Of a DNA stretch of 64,000 nt, positions 1 through 11,281 are shown piece after piece (position 1 is the first letter of the stretch; each line of letters opens with the position of its first letter). The stretch is taken from NCBI GenBank assembly GCA_946902875.1, contig OX336348.1, forward strand, positions 16,889,741 through 16,953,740, in the 5' to 3' direction. The notes under the pieces are model-generated. The model had not been told where the DNA came from and searched no databases. It saw only the letters and a list, made by a program, of their open reading frames with translations. The translations under genes were made by a program, and so were the position numbers. The stretch comes from Nematopogon swammerdamellus. Lineage: Eukaryota; Arthropoda; Insecta; Lepidoptera; Adelidae.

Positions 1-89
1 ACTAATACATCGATGGAGTGAGTGGCGCTGGGCATGATATGACGATACGGAACCCTAGGTGCGCGAGTTCGACTCCCACTTGACCGGTT
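1..89 (+). repeat. Fragment of the GGGTTCCGTA/GGCCGG repeat (family D), 3' end
   Basis: Contains GATACGGAACCCTAGGTGCG and ends CCGGTTTTTTTT, matching the end of the fuller copies at 11855-12270 and 62662-62966. It is cut by the window edge. Confidence 0.8.
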
Positions 90-310
90 TTTTTTCTTTA
101 TGGAAACTGACACGGGTTGACTACATCTATCAACTATGTACATTCGTGATGTCAGCCCATAACACCTTGGTGATCTAGCTAGATGACATGTCGGTGCTTC
201 CCTTCGGTCGTGTCGGCCACACTGAACTGGACGGAAAACACGAACTATTTACATAGCCATTTCAACCGACCTTACATTCAGTGCGCCGCCGGTACCAATT
301 CGAGCGCACA
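90..310 (-). mobile_element. SINE family A fragment
   Basis: Begins with the reversed A-rich tail and TATGGAAACTGACACGG, then the body motifs GTGATGTCAGCCCATAACAC and ACTGAACTGGACGGAAAAC. It is diverged and lacks the head. Confidence 0.85.
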
Positions 311-1033
311 GTGTCAAATATGACCATAAAATCGGACACGTCCTTTTTATTCCAGAAATTTATAGATTTAGTTATTTAAAATGCTAGAGTAAAACTCCCC
401 CGTCTCTGCGACTTTTAGTTTAGGAGAAATAAAATTTTGAAAATTACACTTTTTTAGTTTCGAAAAAACGAAAAATAATTCTACAATTAAAACTAAACTA
501 GTTATTTAAATTTCACTCAGCCTTATCAAAGACCCTTTCGAATATCCACATTTGAAAAGTTATTCGAGGCTGTGAAAGTTTACAGAAATCGAATTATATT
601 TATTTTTTATTTTTTTTTTTTTATTTTTTTCTCCTAGATCCCATAGTAGTAGGCGGAGATATTTATACCGAAAATAGTTCACTGTTTCCTCTGTCCGTTA
701 AAAACCGAACCACGGCCACCCATCCAAGTTCTGAAGTTCGCGAAAACTTACGAGATCTTTGAAAATAAAAAAAACTCCTATGGGGCACCTCACTCGGGCA
801 TATAGTTCTCGGGGCCACACCTACCTACGCTGACGATTAGCTCACATGCTCGGTCAATGGACTTAGTACGCACGCACCTCTTCTTCTACAATTATAAATC
901 GTAACGTCTATATCTGACATTATAACCTGTAACGTTAGTCTGTCTGTCTGTCCGCCTGTCTCAAACTAGAGACAATATAATTTAATTATATTTAGGTACA
1001 TACCTACTTACTTAACATTATTATTTGACCGTT
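311..1033. other. AT-rich stretch, no gene recognised
   Basis: Contains T-rich runs near 600-640, a TCTG microsatellite at about 944-960, and a degenerate ACGGCCACCCATCCAAGT at 712-730 that resembles the reversed tRNA head of SINE A. Nothing else is recognisable. Confidence 0.5.
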
Positions 1034-1394
1034 GACCGTGTGGGGCCGGTACTTTAAAAGAATAGCCCCACTGCATTGTACCGTGTGGGGCCGGTACTTT
1101 AAAAGAATAGCCCCACTGCATCTCTCCCCGTGTATGTCGTAAAAGGCGACTATGGGATATGACTCCCTTCTTATATTACTAGGTGGTAGGGTTTAACCCG
1201 CCCGGGTTGGTACCACCGCACTGAATGAAAGGTCGGTCGAAACGGCTATGTAAATAGTTTGTGTTTTCCGTCCAGTTCAGTGTAGCCGGCACGACCGAAG
1301 GGATGCACTGACGTGGCACCAAGTTCACCCGGTGTTATGGGCTGACATCACGGATGTTGTAGGTGATGTAGCCATCCGTGTCAGTTTCAATAAA
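1034..1394 (+). mobile_element. SINE: non-tRNA head X (tandemly doubled) joined to body A
   Basis: Head X (ACCGTGTGGGGCCGGTACTT to CCCCACTGCAT) occurs twice in tandem at about 1036-1077 and 1080-1121. It is followed by the linker CCCCGTGTATGTCGTAAAAG and the full body A ending in an A-rich tail. Confidence 0.85.
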
Positions 1395-1411
1395 AAAAAA
1401 TAAAAAAATTT

Positions 1412-1678
1412 TTTTTATAACAAAACAGCTTTACTCACGGTTGTTCCAAGCTATGTTGCTCGACGTTTCGGGCCAAGCTTATGGCCCATCATCGCACCTG
1501 AACCCTCGTCTACAGAAACTACCCGCACTGGCCACAGCTACAATCTCGGAGAACTGACAGTTCTCTGCCAACCGTCGCACCAGGCAGAGTGCTCATGAGG
1601 ATGGGCCATACGCTTGGCCCGAAACGTCGAGCAACATAGCTCGGAACAACCGTGAGTAAAGCTGTTTTGTTATAAAAA
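1412..1678. mobile_element. Foldback MITE, about 77-bp arms
   Basis: The left arm (1414-1490) runs TATAACAAAACAGCTTTACT through GACGTTTCGGGCCAAGC; the right arm (1600-1676) is its near-perfect reverse complement. The loop is about 110 bp. It is followed directly by a LINE 3' end. Confidence 0.8.
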
Positions 1679-1694
1679 ATAATGTCTAAAATAT

Positions 1695-1905
1695 AAGAAA
1701 CTCTGGAATGCACTTCTTCCTCCCGATGTCATTCCTCCAGTGTCCGACTTAGGATGTTTCAAGAGAAGCGTAAAAAGGCATCTGTCACGCCGGCACGGCA
1801 TTCGCTTCCCCCGTTCTAATCCGAATGCTCTTGGGCGTCGTCGGCTCAACAAGCCATGCTGACGGCGCCAAGTGTCTCGCGTATCCATAAAAATAAAAAA
1901 AATCA
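1695..1905 (+). pseudogene. Non-LTR retrotransposon (Jockey/CR1-like) RT C-terminus and 3' end
   Basis: Reads KLWNAL, a short damaged stretch, then DLGCFKRSVKRHLSRRHGIR. This is the usual WN-LP...FK tail of these reverse transcriptases, followed by an A-rich end. 5'-truncated. Confidence 0.8.
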
Positions 1906-2423
1906 ATAAGAATTCATAATATAAGTATGGTATTTAATTACGATTGACTTGATGTACTTATTTATATTTTTATGACAAACATTTTAATTGTTATTGTAAA
2001 TTATTTTTAATTATTTTTTTTATTTCATTTTTCTGCAAATCAACAGAACAAGTTATACAAATTATACACTTAGAATGAACACTTACGATAGCCTATTAAA
2101 GATTTCCATAAGGGATTACATTAATTACGAGCTAGGAAACATAACATATGGAAATATAAGAAAAAATTTAATAAAAATAAACTGTGGTTATGAATGCATG
2201 TGTGGGTGATACTTATTCGCTCATCAATTGTCTTTGTAATCTCAGTTCTGAATTTTGATCTAGATAGGTGAAAAATGTCAGTATCAGTGAATAGATCATT
2301 AAAGTTACGTACAATTCTAGTGAAAACTGAGTCCTGAGCATAGTTGGTGTGGTGCGCGGTGGATTGAAAAGTAATAATTTGTGTGTTATGTATGATTTGT
2401 ACGCAACAACAATGTATAAATCC
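1906..2423. other. AT-rich stretch, no gene recognised
   Basis: AT-rich with no convincing frame or repeat boundary. Confidence 0.5.
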
Positions 2424-2637
2424 TTACCTATAATAAAATCCAACGTCTGCTTTCTGTCTGTCTGTCTGTCCGCTTATAACTCGAGAACCACTGAACCGAT
2501 TTTAATAAAAAAAAAAATCTACGGATAGCTTGATTCTTCCCATCAACTATAGGCTACTTACTATCACGCTAAATGGCTTATGAGGTTAGCAGTGAAGTGA
2601 AATATGAGAGCGGGCGGAGCCGCAGGCACAGCTTGTT
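2424..2637 (+). mobile_element. Short non-autonomous Helitron-like element
   Basis: Starts near CCTATAATAAAATCCAACGT, has a TCTG run and CTCGAGAACCACTGAACCG, and ends with a hairpin-like GCGGGCGGAGCCGC then CACAGCTTGT. The second copy at 18594-18808 ends CAGCTAGT. CTAGT-type ends with a GC hairpin are typical of lepidopteran Helitrons; there is no transposase. Confidence 0.65.
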
Positions 2638-2884
2638 ACCTATAAAATATAGAAGCTATATCAATAAATATTCTATTGATCACCTAAGCGTCTCGTTCGG
2701 AAACCTGCGCTCTTCGCCCAAACCCGCCAATGCCGCGAGCGGACTCGCAGTTGTAGTGTGTGATTGATTGTATTATAGCTGCGCGGCTCGTGTTCTGGTA
2801 GAACTGGCCCCACGAACAGTTAGTATTGCCACGCATCACGCATAGAAATGAAATTTGTTTTATTCCTCCTATATCACTGTTTAA

Positions 2885-3212
2885 TATTTTTTTATGGAAA
2901 CTGACACGGTTGGCTACCTCACCTACAACATCCGTGATGTCAGCCCATAACACCGGATGAACTTGGTGCCACGTCAGTGCTTCCCTTCGGTCGTGCCGGC
3001 TACACTGAACTGGACGGAAAAAACCAACTATTTACATAGCCGTTTCGACCGACCTTTCATTCAGTGCGGTGGTAGCAACTCGGGCGGGTTAAACCCTACC
3101 ACCTAGTAATGTAAGAAGGGAGTTATATCCCTCACTCGCCCTTTACGAAATACAGGGGGAGAGATGCAGTGGAGCTATCCCTTTAAAGTACCGGCCCCAC
3201 ACGGTACAATGC
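2885..3212 (-). mobile_element. SINE: head X plus body A, near full length
   Basis: Reads in reverse from the A-rich tail (TATGGAAACTGACACGG) to head X (AAGTACCGGCCCCACACGGT). The middle contains GCGGTGGTAGCAACTCGGGC. Confidence 0.85.
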
Positions 3213-3311
3213 TGTGGTAATGCGCGCGTTGAAGAGTATGTGTGGAGTTACAATGAAAGATAGATAATTAGAAATAGTTTAGTGCGAAGGGCTGTGGTCT
3301 GAAAGAATATA

Positions 3312-3785
3312 CAGCATGTTTCAGGATAGGGTTTCGAAACTTCAGGGTTCGAAAGGGGTCCATATTTGAAGAGGAAAAGCTCTGAAACGTTATCCCAAAT
3401 TCGGTAATTTTACAGTACGTTTTGATGAAAATCGTTTCATCGAGCTTTGGTGGACGGTTAACGTCCACCTTTATTAAATAAAAATCAAATGACTAACTTA
3501 CATGCTTAACTAGTAGAATTGAACTGCATGTAGATAAATTCCAAACACTTAAATTTGAATGACATCAAAAGAAAAAGGAGACTGAACTAGGTCATTGCAC
3601 TCCCTAAACCTAGGCAGCACTGTTGGCAAATCTTACCGTCCATCGAGTTTTTATTACAATTTTAAATTTTTGTATGAAAAGAAAAATACGGTATTTCGAT
3701 TTCAGTGATTTCAGTGGTTGTTTTCTTCTGATAATGAGTACTTTATATTCATGAAGTTTCTCAAGCCTACCCTGAAACAGCCGTG
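3312..3785 (-). mobile_element. MITE of the CAGGGTGTATCAGGATAGG family
   Basis: Ends CAGCATGTTTCAGGATAGG and CCTACCCTGAAACAGCCGTG; flanked by TATA on both sides (about 3308-3311 and 3786-3789). The interior shares GGACGGTTAACGTCCACC with the better-preserved copy at 10381-10848. Confidence 0.75.
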
Positions 3786-4217
3786 TATAGTGACAAGGCT
3801 TGAGAAAGGAATGCTTCGGCGGCGGTTCGATCATGTTGGAAGAATGGATGATAATAGGAGACTTTCTCTAACAGCAGTTTCGTCACTGTGCACACCATAA
3901 TATCATCTCCACTCCACTCCTGGGATTTCCGGGATTGTCCCGGGCTAGGCTCCAATGTCCCGTGTCCCGGGAAAAGGATCATTTTGTCCCGGAGAGTGCA
4001 ATTTGTCTCAGGAAGAAAAATATGTTTGTACACACGACTTGACATCGCGCAAAGAAGCCGGCGAACAGAAGTTCAGATGCTAATAAATTACTCAAATTAG
4101 GATCACGAGAAATATAAATAATTAATGTCAAGGAAGATTCTACTTTCATTTTAGTGTAGTGTTGCTTGCTAAAGTTATTTGCTATAAAAAAAATACTAAA
4201 AGTTCGCCGTAAAAATT
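3786..4217. other. No gene recognised; repeated CCCGG motifs
   Basis: Contains several TCCCGGG units between 3930 and 4000 (for example TTGTCCCGGGC and GTGTCCCGGGAA). The open frames here resemble nothing I know. Confidence 0.45.
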
Positions 4218-5202
4218 ATAACAGAAAAAAAATTGGTTGTCTGTAAAGTCGGTTTACGGACGATAGTTTTACGTGATAACGTCATAATTTCTGCTGCCCT
4301 GGTACTTTAGAACCAGAGAGATAAATGTGTACAAGCCGACGCTTGGGCCGATTGTGCCTCTCTATCGCTTTTTACGCGCACTCGCTTGCACACACAGGCT
4401 CAGATGGAACGTGACACTTTTTCGTGTGTGCAGCCGGTGTTCATCAATTTATAAGACGTGACGTTATCACGTCAAAAATATTGTCTTACATTTTTGCACC
4501 TTATTTCTGAAGGACTGCACTTAGTACATATGTCCCGGGAAGGCTAACATCAGATCTGGCAAGCCTATCTCCACCTGCCGAACCAGGCAGATGCCGACTC
4601 TCCTGTTCAGAACTCTTTCGTTCGCGGCGTCAACGCCTGCGTGGTGGTTCGTGTGCCAAGTTACATAACACCGACACGGCAAAAAAGCTGAGAGAGATTT
4701 CGCGCCTGTTGGTCATGGTGCGGAAAAAAATAAGACAAGAAATATTGTAGGCAAGCATGCTGGCTATACTGGGCTAGAGGTGAACAGAGGCGAGGCTGCT
4801 GTGCGGCAATCTTACATTCAGTACGGCCGTACCAACCCAGTTGGCTACAATTTGAGCCTACCACCTAGGAATGACGGTTAATTATGACTTTTTGACGTGA
4901 TAACGTCTTATAAATTGATGAACACCGGCTGCACACACGAAAAAGTGTCACGTTCCATCTGAGCCTGTGTATGCAAGCGAGAGCGCGTAACAAGCGATAG
5001 AGAGGCACAATCGGCCCAAGCGTCGGCTTGTACACATTTATCTCTCTGGTTCTAAAGTACCAGGGCAGCACAAATTGAAAGGAGGTTACTCGTACCATAA
5101 TATATAAGCGCATCTGGCCGGTCGGAAAAGATTTCAAATTTAGAATATTGACGTTATCACGTAAAACTATAGTCCGTAAACCGACTTTACAGACAACCAA
5201 TT
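4218..5202. mobile_element. 1-kb foldback element
   Basis: The left arm (about 4222-4490) begins TTGGTTGTCTGTAAAGTCGG; the right arm (about 4886-5201) ends CCGACTTTACAGACAACCAA. Long matching inner stretches include CACACGAAAAAGTGTCACG and AAGCGTCGGCTTGTACACAT. The right arm has extra sequence near 5075-5140. The central loop carries a reversed SINE B fragment. Confidence 0.8.
4745..4872 (-). mobile_element. SINE family B fragment inside the foldback loop
   Basis: GGCTATACTGGGCTAGAGGT and CAACCCAGTTGGCTACAATT match body B in reverse. Confidence 0.75.
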
Positions 5203-5325
5203 TTTTTTATGGAAACTGACACGGTTTGCTACATCACCTACAACATCCGTGATGACTGCCCATAACACCAGGTGAACTAGATGCCATGTCAGTGCTTCCC
5301 TTCGGTCGTGCCGGCTACACTGACG
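5198..5325 (-). mobile_element. SINE family A fragment
   Basis: Tail and distal body only (TATGGAAACTGACACGG to GCCGGCTACACTGA). It abuts an RTE fragment. Confidence 0.8.
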
Positions 5326-5326
5326 T

Positions 5327-5640
5327 ACGGGTGTGAAACGTGGACTCTTGACGACGACGATGGTCCAAAGGTTGAAAGTTTGCCCGGCGAGCATTGGAGC
5401 GAGCAATGCTGGGAATATCGCTATACGTGATCGGTGATATGGTGCGTAAAGAGGTAATCCGCCGACGCACTAAAGTAGTCGATATTGGACACCGGGTGGC
5501 TAACAGCTCAAGTGGCAGTGGGCTGGGCACGTTAGCCGAAGAGACGTCGGCCGTTGGAGTAATCGCGTCCTACACTGGCGGCCGCGGACAGGAAAACGGA
5601 GTGTGGGAAGACCACCCACAGCTAGTACCTGTACAAATAA
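5327..5640 (+). pseudogene. RTE-like retrotransposon RT C-terminal fragment
   Basis: Shares GGCTGGGC-CGTTAGCCGAAG and TCCTACACTGGCGGCCG with the intact-frame copy at 36185-36535. Its frames are interrupted here and the end is replaced near ACCACCCACAGC. Confidence 0.75.
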
Positions 5641-5689
5641 AATTTCATATACGTCAGTTTTATATCTAGCTCCTATTTTCCTAGGTCAG

Positions 5690-5805
5690 TCAGTCATTCA
5701 GTTAGCGTGCAAGCGTCCACTGCTGGACATACGAATCTCCAATTTTCCTCCAGCCCTCCCGGTCTTTAGCGATACGGAACCACAGTCGACGTACTTGACG
5801 CGGAG
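5690..5805 (-). pseudogene. RTE-like 3' end, inverted fragment
   Basis: Reverse complement of the end of the RTE copy at 36185-36535 (CAAGCGTCCACTGCTGGACA, TTTCCTCCAGCCCTCCCGG). Confidence 0.75.
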
Positions 5806-5814
5806 GGTAGATAG

Positions 5815-6170
5815 ATAGATAGAAATACTTTATTGCTCCAAAAAACATTTAACATAAATAAACAATAAGAAATTTACATGAGGGGCAAAGGCGGACTTAT
5901 CCCTTACAGGGATTTCTCCCAGTCAACCTTTGGATGTTTGAGAGTCGTATGTTACGAGATATAAGTAGGTAGTAGCAAAAGACTTGAGTGTGGGAATGTA
6001 AAATATAATATAAGGAACATAACTATAATATACACTACATATAAGTACATACTAGTTAATTAAACGTATAAATTACTATTTACAGATTAAATTAAATACA
6101 TATGAATTACAATTTATATAATACATAATACCCAAATATATACATACATACTTGTCCTAGAGGGATCCTA
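5815..6170 (-). mobile_element. LINE 3' tail with TAGA microsatellite
   Basis: Starts (TAGA)n then AAATACTTTATTGCTCC and continues GGCGGACTTATCCCTTACAG, GATTTCTCCCAGTCAACC. This is the reversed 3' end of a LINE widespread in Lepidoptera. The rest is AT-rich. Confidence 0.7.
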
Positions 6171-6334
6171 GAGGGTTGATTGATAACCCAACCCCGACTC
6201 TATATTTAATGTCCTCCTCGATGGCTCGACCTCAATGCTACAGAGAGATTGATCACTTCGCCCACGCGACAACAAGAAGCAAGTATACAAGTTGAGATGA
6301 GTTTACACAAGAGTATTGCGTTGCCCCATACGCC

Positions 6335-7910
6335 TAGGGTTACCATACGTCAGGACTTGTCCTGTCCTGACATGTCAGGATTTTAGGCTCTTGCTTGTCA
6401 GGATTGCGGCCGCATTTTGGAACTGTCAGGATTTTTCGATTTTTCAATGAAGTACACAGGCTTTCCACTCCGACCAACTAAACTGACCAACTAGTTGTGC
6501 AAAATGGAGCTCGATGAAGGCATCTATTCCGATCAAATCAACTAGTTGATCAGATATTTCCAGCAGATTTTTTAATTATTATTTTTTATTTATTTCACAT
6601 ATTGAAAATTTTACATTAATTTTATATATATTATACAAAAAAGTAATAAAAATACACAAAATTAATATAAAAATTAAATACGGTAATACCGCCGGCGGCG
6701 GGAGGCAAGCCTCCAAGCACGCCGGCGGGTGCAGACCGTGGCTACGGAGCTCTCCGGGACGACGCGAGGCAAGCTACGAGTGGTGGTACTAGACACGTAG
6801 GCCACCACCACCCCTATCTCGGAGAGCTCCGTATCCGCCGGACTGCACGGCGACGTCGTCGCGCAGGTCTGTTAAACGTCATCTTCGCGCGCGCGTCGCC
6901 TCATGGGTGCACTACACCACCGGTAGCGGGGGCACTAGACGGGACGCGAGGTCCCGATGGCCCTTAATTATTATTTTTTTATTATTACAAAGTTATACAA
7001 ACGTTAATGTAATTACTAGGTAATTAGAGTAATATTACACAGCACAATAAACTCAAACAGAAACATAATCAACTTTACCAACAACTTTGGTAATATTAGG
7101 CAAATTAACCTTTAATTGATGTGGTGACGTCCACTGGACGCTTCCGCCCCAATCGTTGTCGATATTTTGGAGTGAGAGTGCAACCCCGCCCCGACCCTCC
7201 CCTGTACCTTCCTCATTTGTGACGCGCTATCGGCTGCCGAGTACACTTGTGTTCTGTGTTGTCCAGTTTCTCGTATATTACATCAATGCGTCTGGTGGAC
7301 GTCACCATACACCATACCAGTTACCTAACACTTTTTGGCAAGGTAAGTACTTACTTATGATGAAAATCAGTGCTATATGATTTTACTTACTTTATGTTGT
7401 TTGTTATGAATGTATAACTCGTTTGTATAGAAACTGCAAAGAAAATTGCAAAATATGCGTAGAAAACGATAGATAAGTGTGGACTTTCTGTTTTTAGCTA
7501 TTTTCTTCAAAGTGTTGTCTCTCTTTTTTTTTTAATGATTTTTTGTAATAAAATTTAAACTTATCTCATCGATTTTTATTTATAAATATCATACCTTTCA
7601 TATGAAAACCCCTATCGCAGGAAAAACAAATATTTCGAATTATAATAGGGCTTTCAAATAATGCGTCCGTCAGACGTCCCCATACCAGTTATGTGAGCAA
7701 AATTCACCATACCAATTGAAGGTTAAGTAAGCTTAAATTACATATTATATAGATTTTTACCATCTTTCTATCATCTTTCTATCCTGTCCCCGCGCCAAAG
7801 CATAAACATACTCGTATATTTGAAAGTTAATTACGTTTGCAACAAAATTTCAGGATGTTTCTATGGAAATTAGGCTTTTTGTGAGGACTTTTTTCCATCT
7901 GGTAACCCTG
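6335..7910. mobile_element. hAT-type element, 1.6 kb, no intact transposase
   Basis: Ends TAGGGTTACCA and TGGTAACCCTG; flanked by TACGCC at 6329-6334 and 7911-7916 (6 identical bases inside the 8-bp hAT spacing). The subterminal GTCAGGACTTGTCCTGTCC resembles the SNRNP27 MITE. It interrupts a LINE reading frame: LINE sequence resumes at 7911. A short LINE is nested at 6591-6963. Confidence 0.75.
6591..6963 (-). mobile_element. Short non-LTR element with GC-rich body and 19-bp TSD
   Basis: Flanked by TTAATTATTATTTTTTATT (6572-6590) and a copy with one extra T (6964-6983). The AT-rich tail is on the left, so the element is on the minus strand. The 5' part is GC-rich with internal inverted motifs (AGGCAAGCCTCC; CGGAGCTCTCCG twice). 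No frame is recognised. Confidence 0.7.
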
Positions 7911-8427
7911 TACGCCCGGCTCTCGCGAGGCTAAAGGTCGCCGATCTCTTCTTGGGTTTACGTAAACCACAACGCGGGATTCACAACCACACGGATTATT
8001 TATTTAATTCGGTTCGCTTAGTCTGTTTTACAGATACTATCACGGGAGCTGCGCGCTGCTCTTTGGAACTGGCATCCCTTATTGCCTGCCACCCGTCCTA
8101 TCTCCGCATGACTCGTCGCAGAGAGACTCAGCACCCTTTTGTTGTTGACATTGGGCTTTTGAGAACCCATTGGTTCTCTAAATCGTTTCTTTGTCGCACC
8201 GCTAGGGTGTGGAACTGTCTTCCGGCGAGTGTGTTTCCCGAATCCTTTAACCTGGGTGTCTTCAAATGTCGTATTAACAGGCTAGACAGCCTAGCAACAG
8301 TCCGCAAATCTGCTGGCATGGCACCTAACTGAGCGTGGTTTCGCGAGGAGAGGTGTTTTATGCTCTGTCGAATGCACCATTGGTCTATCGGCACAGCCAC
8401 CCATGTTGGTTTACATAAAAAAAACTT
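7911..8427 (+). pseudogene. LINE family E: RT C-terminus plus 3'UTR
   Basis: Open frame 7952-8332 includes RRETQHPFVVDIGLL, SKSFLCRTARVWNCLPASVF and SFNLGVFKCRINRL, the typical C-terminal tail of Jockey/CR1-type reverse transcriptases. The 3'UTR runs TGCTGGCATGGCACC, CGCGAGGAGAGG, GGCACAGCCACCCATG and ends in A. The catalytic domains are absent. Confidence 0.8.
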
Positions 8428-8461
8428 ACCTACTTTATTTTAAACTGTTCTGGTTCTGTAG

Positions 8462-8682
8462 GTATTTTATTCACAGAACCGGGAAAATGTAGAACGCACT
8501 CCCTGCCCATCTATTTCCTCCCAAGTACGGCCTGAGGTTTTTCAAAAGGGGCGTGAAAAGGATCCTGTAAGGCCGGCATGGCATTCGCAATCCGCGTGCA
8601 TCACAGAATGTCCATGGGCATCGTTAGACACCTACTTGTAGGGGAAACGATGCCCCATGTCGCGCTATCCATAAAACAAATA
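8462..8682 (+). pseudogene. Second LINE 3' end (Jockey/CR1-like)
   Basis: Starts in ATTCACAGAACCGGG; contains GGGGCGTGAAAAGGATCCTG, GCCGGCATGGCATTCGCAA and TGTCCATGGGCATCGTTAGA, then CGCGCTATCCATAAAACA. Same family as 13395-13665 and the reversed copies at 29708 and 42530. Confidence 0.78.
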
Positions 8683-8699
8683 TTAGTGTCCTACAAGGT

Positions 8700-8919
8700 C
8701 CACTTTAACTATTTGTAGCCAACTGAGTTGTTACCACAGTACTGGATTTAAGATGGCCGCATAGCAGCCTCGGCTGTGTATGTCCTCTATTCCAGTATAG
8801 TCAGCAATTCAGAGGGAAGTCTCCGGTATGGCACCTGCCTTCTCGGAGGTGATATTGGATGGTCGCAGCACGTGCTTGGGCCCTCTGACTCAGACACCCA
8901 TACTAGATTACACAAAAAA
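8700..8919 (+). mobile_element. SINE family B, 3' body
   Basis: GGATTTAAGATGGCCGCATA to CATACTAGATTACAC followed by A7. No tRNA head. Confidence 0.8.
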
Positions 8920-9100
8920 AGTCATGCGGCAGGTGGGTCTTCGTGCCTTATCTGCTGTTTGATGGTTCTTGTCCTAATACTCGTACTTTGGCAAACGTGG
9001 TGGTCGGTGTTGTGCCAGCGTGCCAATTTACCAGAGTCCTTGCAGCACAACGCCGATTACTCTGCTTACCCCGACTGTCGGAATAAAGCGTGTAGTATGT
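8920..9100 (+). mobile_element. SINE body F, 3' part
   Basis: CATGCGGCAGGTGGGTCTTC to CTGCTTACCCCGACTGTCGG; the same body as 9290-9625. Confidence 0.75.
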
Positions 9101-9147
9101 AGGTAGGTGTTTAAATCTAAGAAACATTACGGTCTTAATCTAATGCG

Positions 9148-9203
9148 TTCTCTTTTTTACTTTTTTTACTTTTTTTACTTTTTTTACTTTTTTTACTTTT
9201 TTA
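9148..9203 (+). repeat. (TTTTTTTAC)n-type microsatellite
   Basis: Five to six near-perfect 8-9 nt units of T-run plus AC. Confidence 0.9.
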
Positions 9204-9289
9204 GCTCTTGTTTCCCCTGTTTCTTTACTACTTACTACAACGCTACTACACTCTCTCTTCTCTTTTTGTAACTTGTTATTTAATTTTAT

Positions 9290-9630
9290 CCCCACTGCAT
9301 CTGTACCGTGTGGGGCCGGTACTTAAAAAGAATATCCCCACTGCATGTCGTAAAAGGCGGCTAAGGGATAAGGACAAGATGCCGCGCTAAAGGGCGACAG
9401 GCTCGCCACCTCTCACCTTAGAACGGTACTTCCGCCGAGTCATGCAGCAGGTGGGTCTTCGTGCCTTACTTGCTGCTTGATCCATTTAATCTTGTTCGAA
9501 TACTTTGCGAAACGTGGCGGTCGGTGTTGTGCTGTAATTTACCAGAGTTCTCGCAGCACAACACCGATTACTCTGCTTACCCCGATTGTCGGGATTCAGC
9601 GTGTGTGATATGTATGTATGTATGTATTTA
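9290..9630 (+). mobile_element. SINE: head X joined to body F, (TATG)n tail
   Basis: ACCGTGTGGGGCCGGTACTT head, then AAGGACAAGATGCCGCGC, TGCAGCAGGTGGGTCTTCG, CCCCGATTGTCGGGATTCAG, and a GTATGTATGTATG tail. A reversed LINE tail follows. Confidence 0.8.
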
Positions 9631-10375
9631 TTTATTTATTTATTAAAATTCGTCGGTAACACACAAACAGGCATGACGATCCTATTAGCACTAGTACACG
9701 TACAATACAAACATTGCAAATTACATATTAGCAAAATAATAAAAATATAAGTAATGTTTTTTTTTTTTTTTTAAATGAAATTGAATAATAAAACTAAAGA
9801 AAAATAAAAACATCAAAACAATAGTCAATTGATATACCTATATAAAAATTACTAGTCAAAATGTAAAATCAGCTAAATGTGAATTGCACAATAAGAATAA
9901 CTATTACAATTTAGGATAAAATTAACAATGAAATTGAATAATAAAACAATGTAAATGTAAAATCAGTTAAATACAAATTGCACAATTAATATAAATGATT
10001 ACAAATTAAGATTAACATTTAACAATGAAATTGAATAAATTAATTAAAACATTAAAAAATTTTTTTTTTTTTTTTTAATCTGTAAAATATATTGTCTTTG
10101 TTAAATGTGATAGGTAGTTTTACATTCAAATTGAAAGCATATTAAATAAAATCTAATGTTCACAAAGTCAAATTCAATAAAAGATACACCATAGCATATG
10201 TTATTTAATTTCTTCTTCCTTTTGCCTATGTATTGCTGCCACTTTATCTATGCGTGATCCGCGCCTAACGATGCCCCGGAGGCAAACTTAATTATTGTCT
10301 GGATCTTTCTGTCTTTTCTTGTCTGTTTGTTTTTGGCCTAATACATAAAATTAAAATAAAATATAAGACTTACCC
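9625..10375 (-). mobile_element. Probable LINE 3'UTR remnant, AT-rich, with internal duplication
   Basis: Begins (TTTA)n then AAATTCGTCGGTAACACAC and GGCATGACGATCCTATTAG. Two direct copies of about 95 bp (9857-9950 and 9953-10037) both carry AATCAG-TAAAT and AACAATGAAATTGAATAA. No reading frame. Confidence 0.5.
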
Positions 10376-10380
10376 TTATA

Positions 10381-10848
10381 CAGGGTGTATCAGGATAGGT
10401 TTGAGAAACTTCAGGAATAGAAAGTACTCATTATTAGAAGAAACAAATCCTTATCACTCAAATCGAAATTCCGTTGTTTTTTTTGGTCATACAAAAGTTG
10501 GAAATTGTAATAAAAACTCGATGGACAGTGAGACTGGAGAGTGCAGTGAACTAATTCAGTCCTCTTTTTCTTTTGAGTTCATTGAACTTTCAGTGTTTGG
10601 AATTTACCTACACGCAGTTCAATTGTACTAGTTATGTATGCAACCTACCCATTTTTATTCATGAGTTAGAATGTATTTTTATTTATTAAAGGCGGACGTT
10701 AACCATCCACCAAATCTTGAAGAATAGATTTTCACCAAAAAGTACTGTAAAATGAACGAATCTGGGAAAAAGTTTCAGAGCTTTTCGTCTTCAAATATAG
10801 GCCCCTTTCGAACCCAGAAGTTTCGAAAACCTATCCTGATACACCCTG
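10381..10848 (+). mobile_element. MITE of the CAGGGTGTATCAGGATAGG family
   Basis: Perfect-looking TIR CAGGGTGTATCAGGATAGGT / ACCTATCCTGATACACCCTG, flanked by TATA. 468 bp, no transposase. The TA-type target suggests Tc1/mariner-like mobilisation (inference). Confidence 0.82.
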
Positions 10849-11281
10849 TATATCACCTTTACTGACCGTTTTCAAGAATCATTTAAAGGCACTATACCTT
10901 TCAAAGGAATAATTGGTGTATAACATATTATATATTTTTTATATGAATATGTTTATGTAGTATAAGTATTTTACCTATGGAGTATTTATATTATTTAATA
11001 TACTCATATAAGTATGTCTCTATGTATTAATATGTAGTTTATTTGTTATCTATGTATGTATATAATATTATACCTAGTGTTCTTTTAGGCGTCCAAGTTG
11101 CTTTGTTGTTTTTTCATTAATTTATTAACATGTTATTAGTTAAGTGTTTTTTTGTTCATACCCATAATAAATGTTGTAATAGGGTGGTTGACCGGCAGAG
11201 ATTGCCTTAGGCAATAAGTCCGCCATTTGTATATAATAGTTATGTGAAACGATAAAGAATATTAAATAAATAAATAAATAT
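10849..11281 (+). mobile_element. LINE 3' end
   Basis: Recognisable from about 11180: AGGGTGGTTGACCGGCAGAG, TTGCCTTAGGCAATAAGTCC, GATAAAGAATATT, then (AAAT)n. This is a common lepidopteran LINE terminus; the upstream part is AT-rich and unassigned. Confidence 0.65.
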
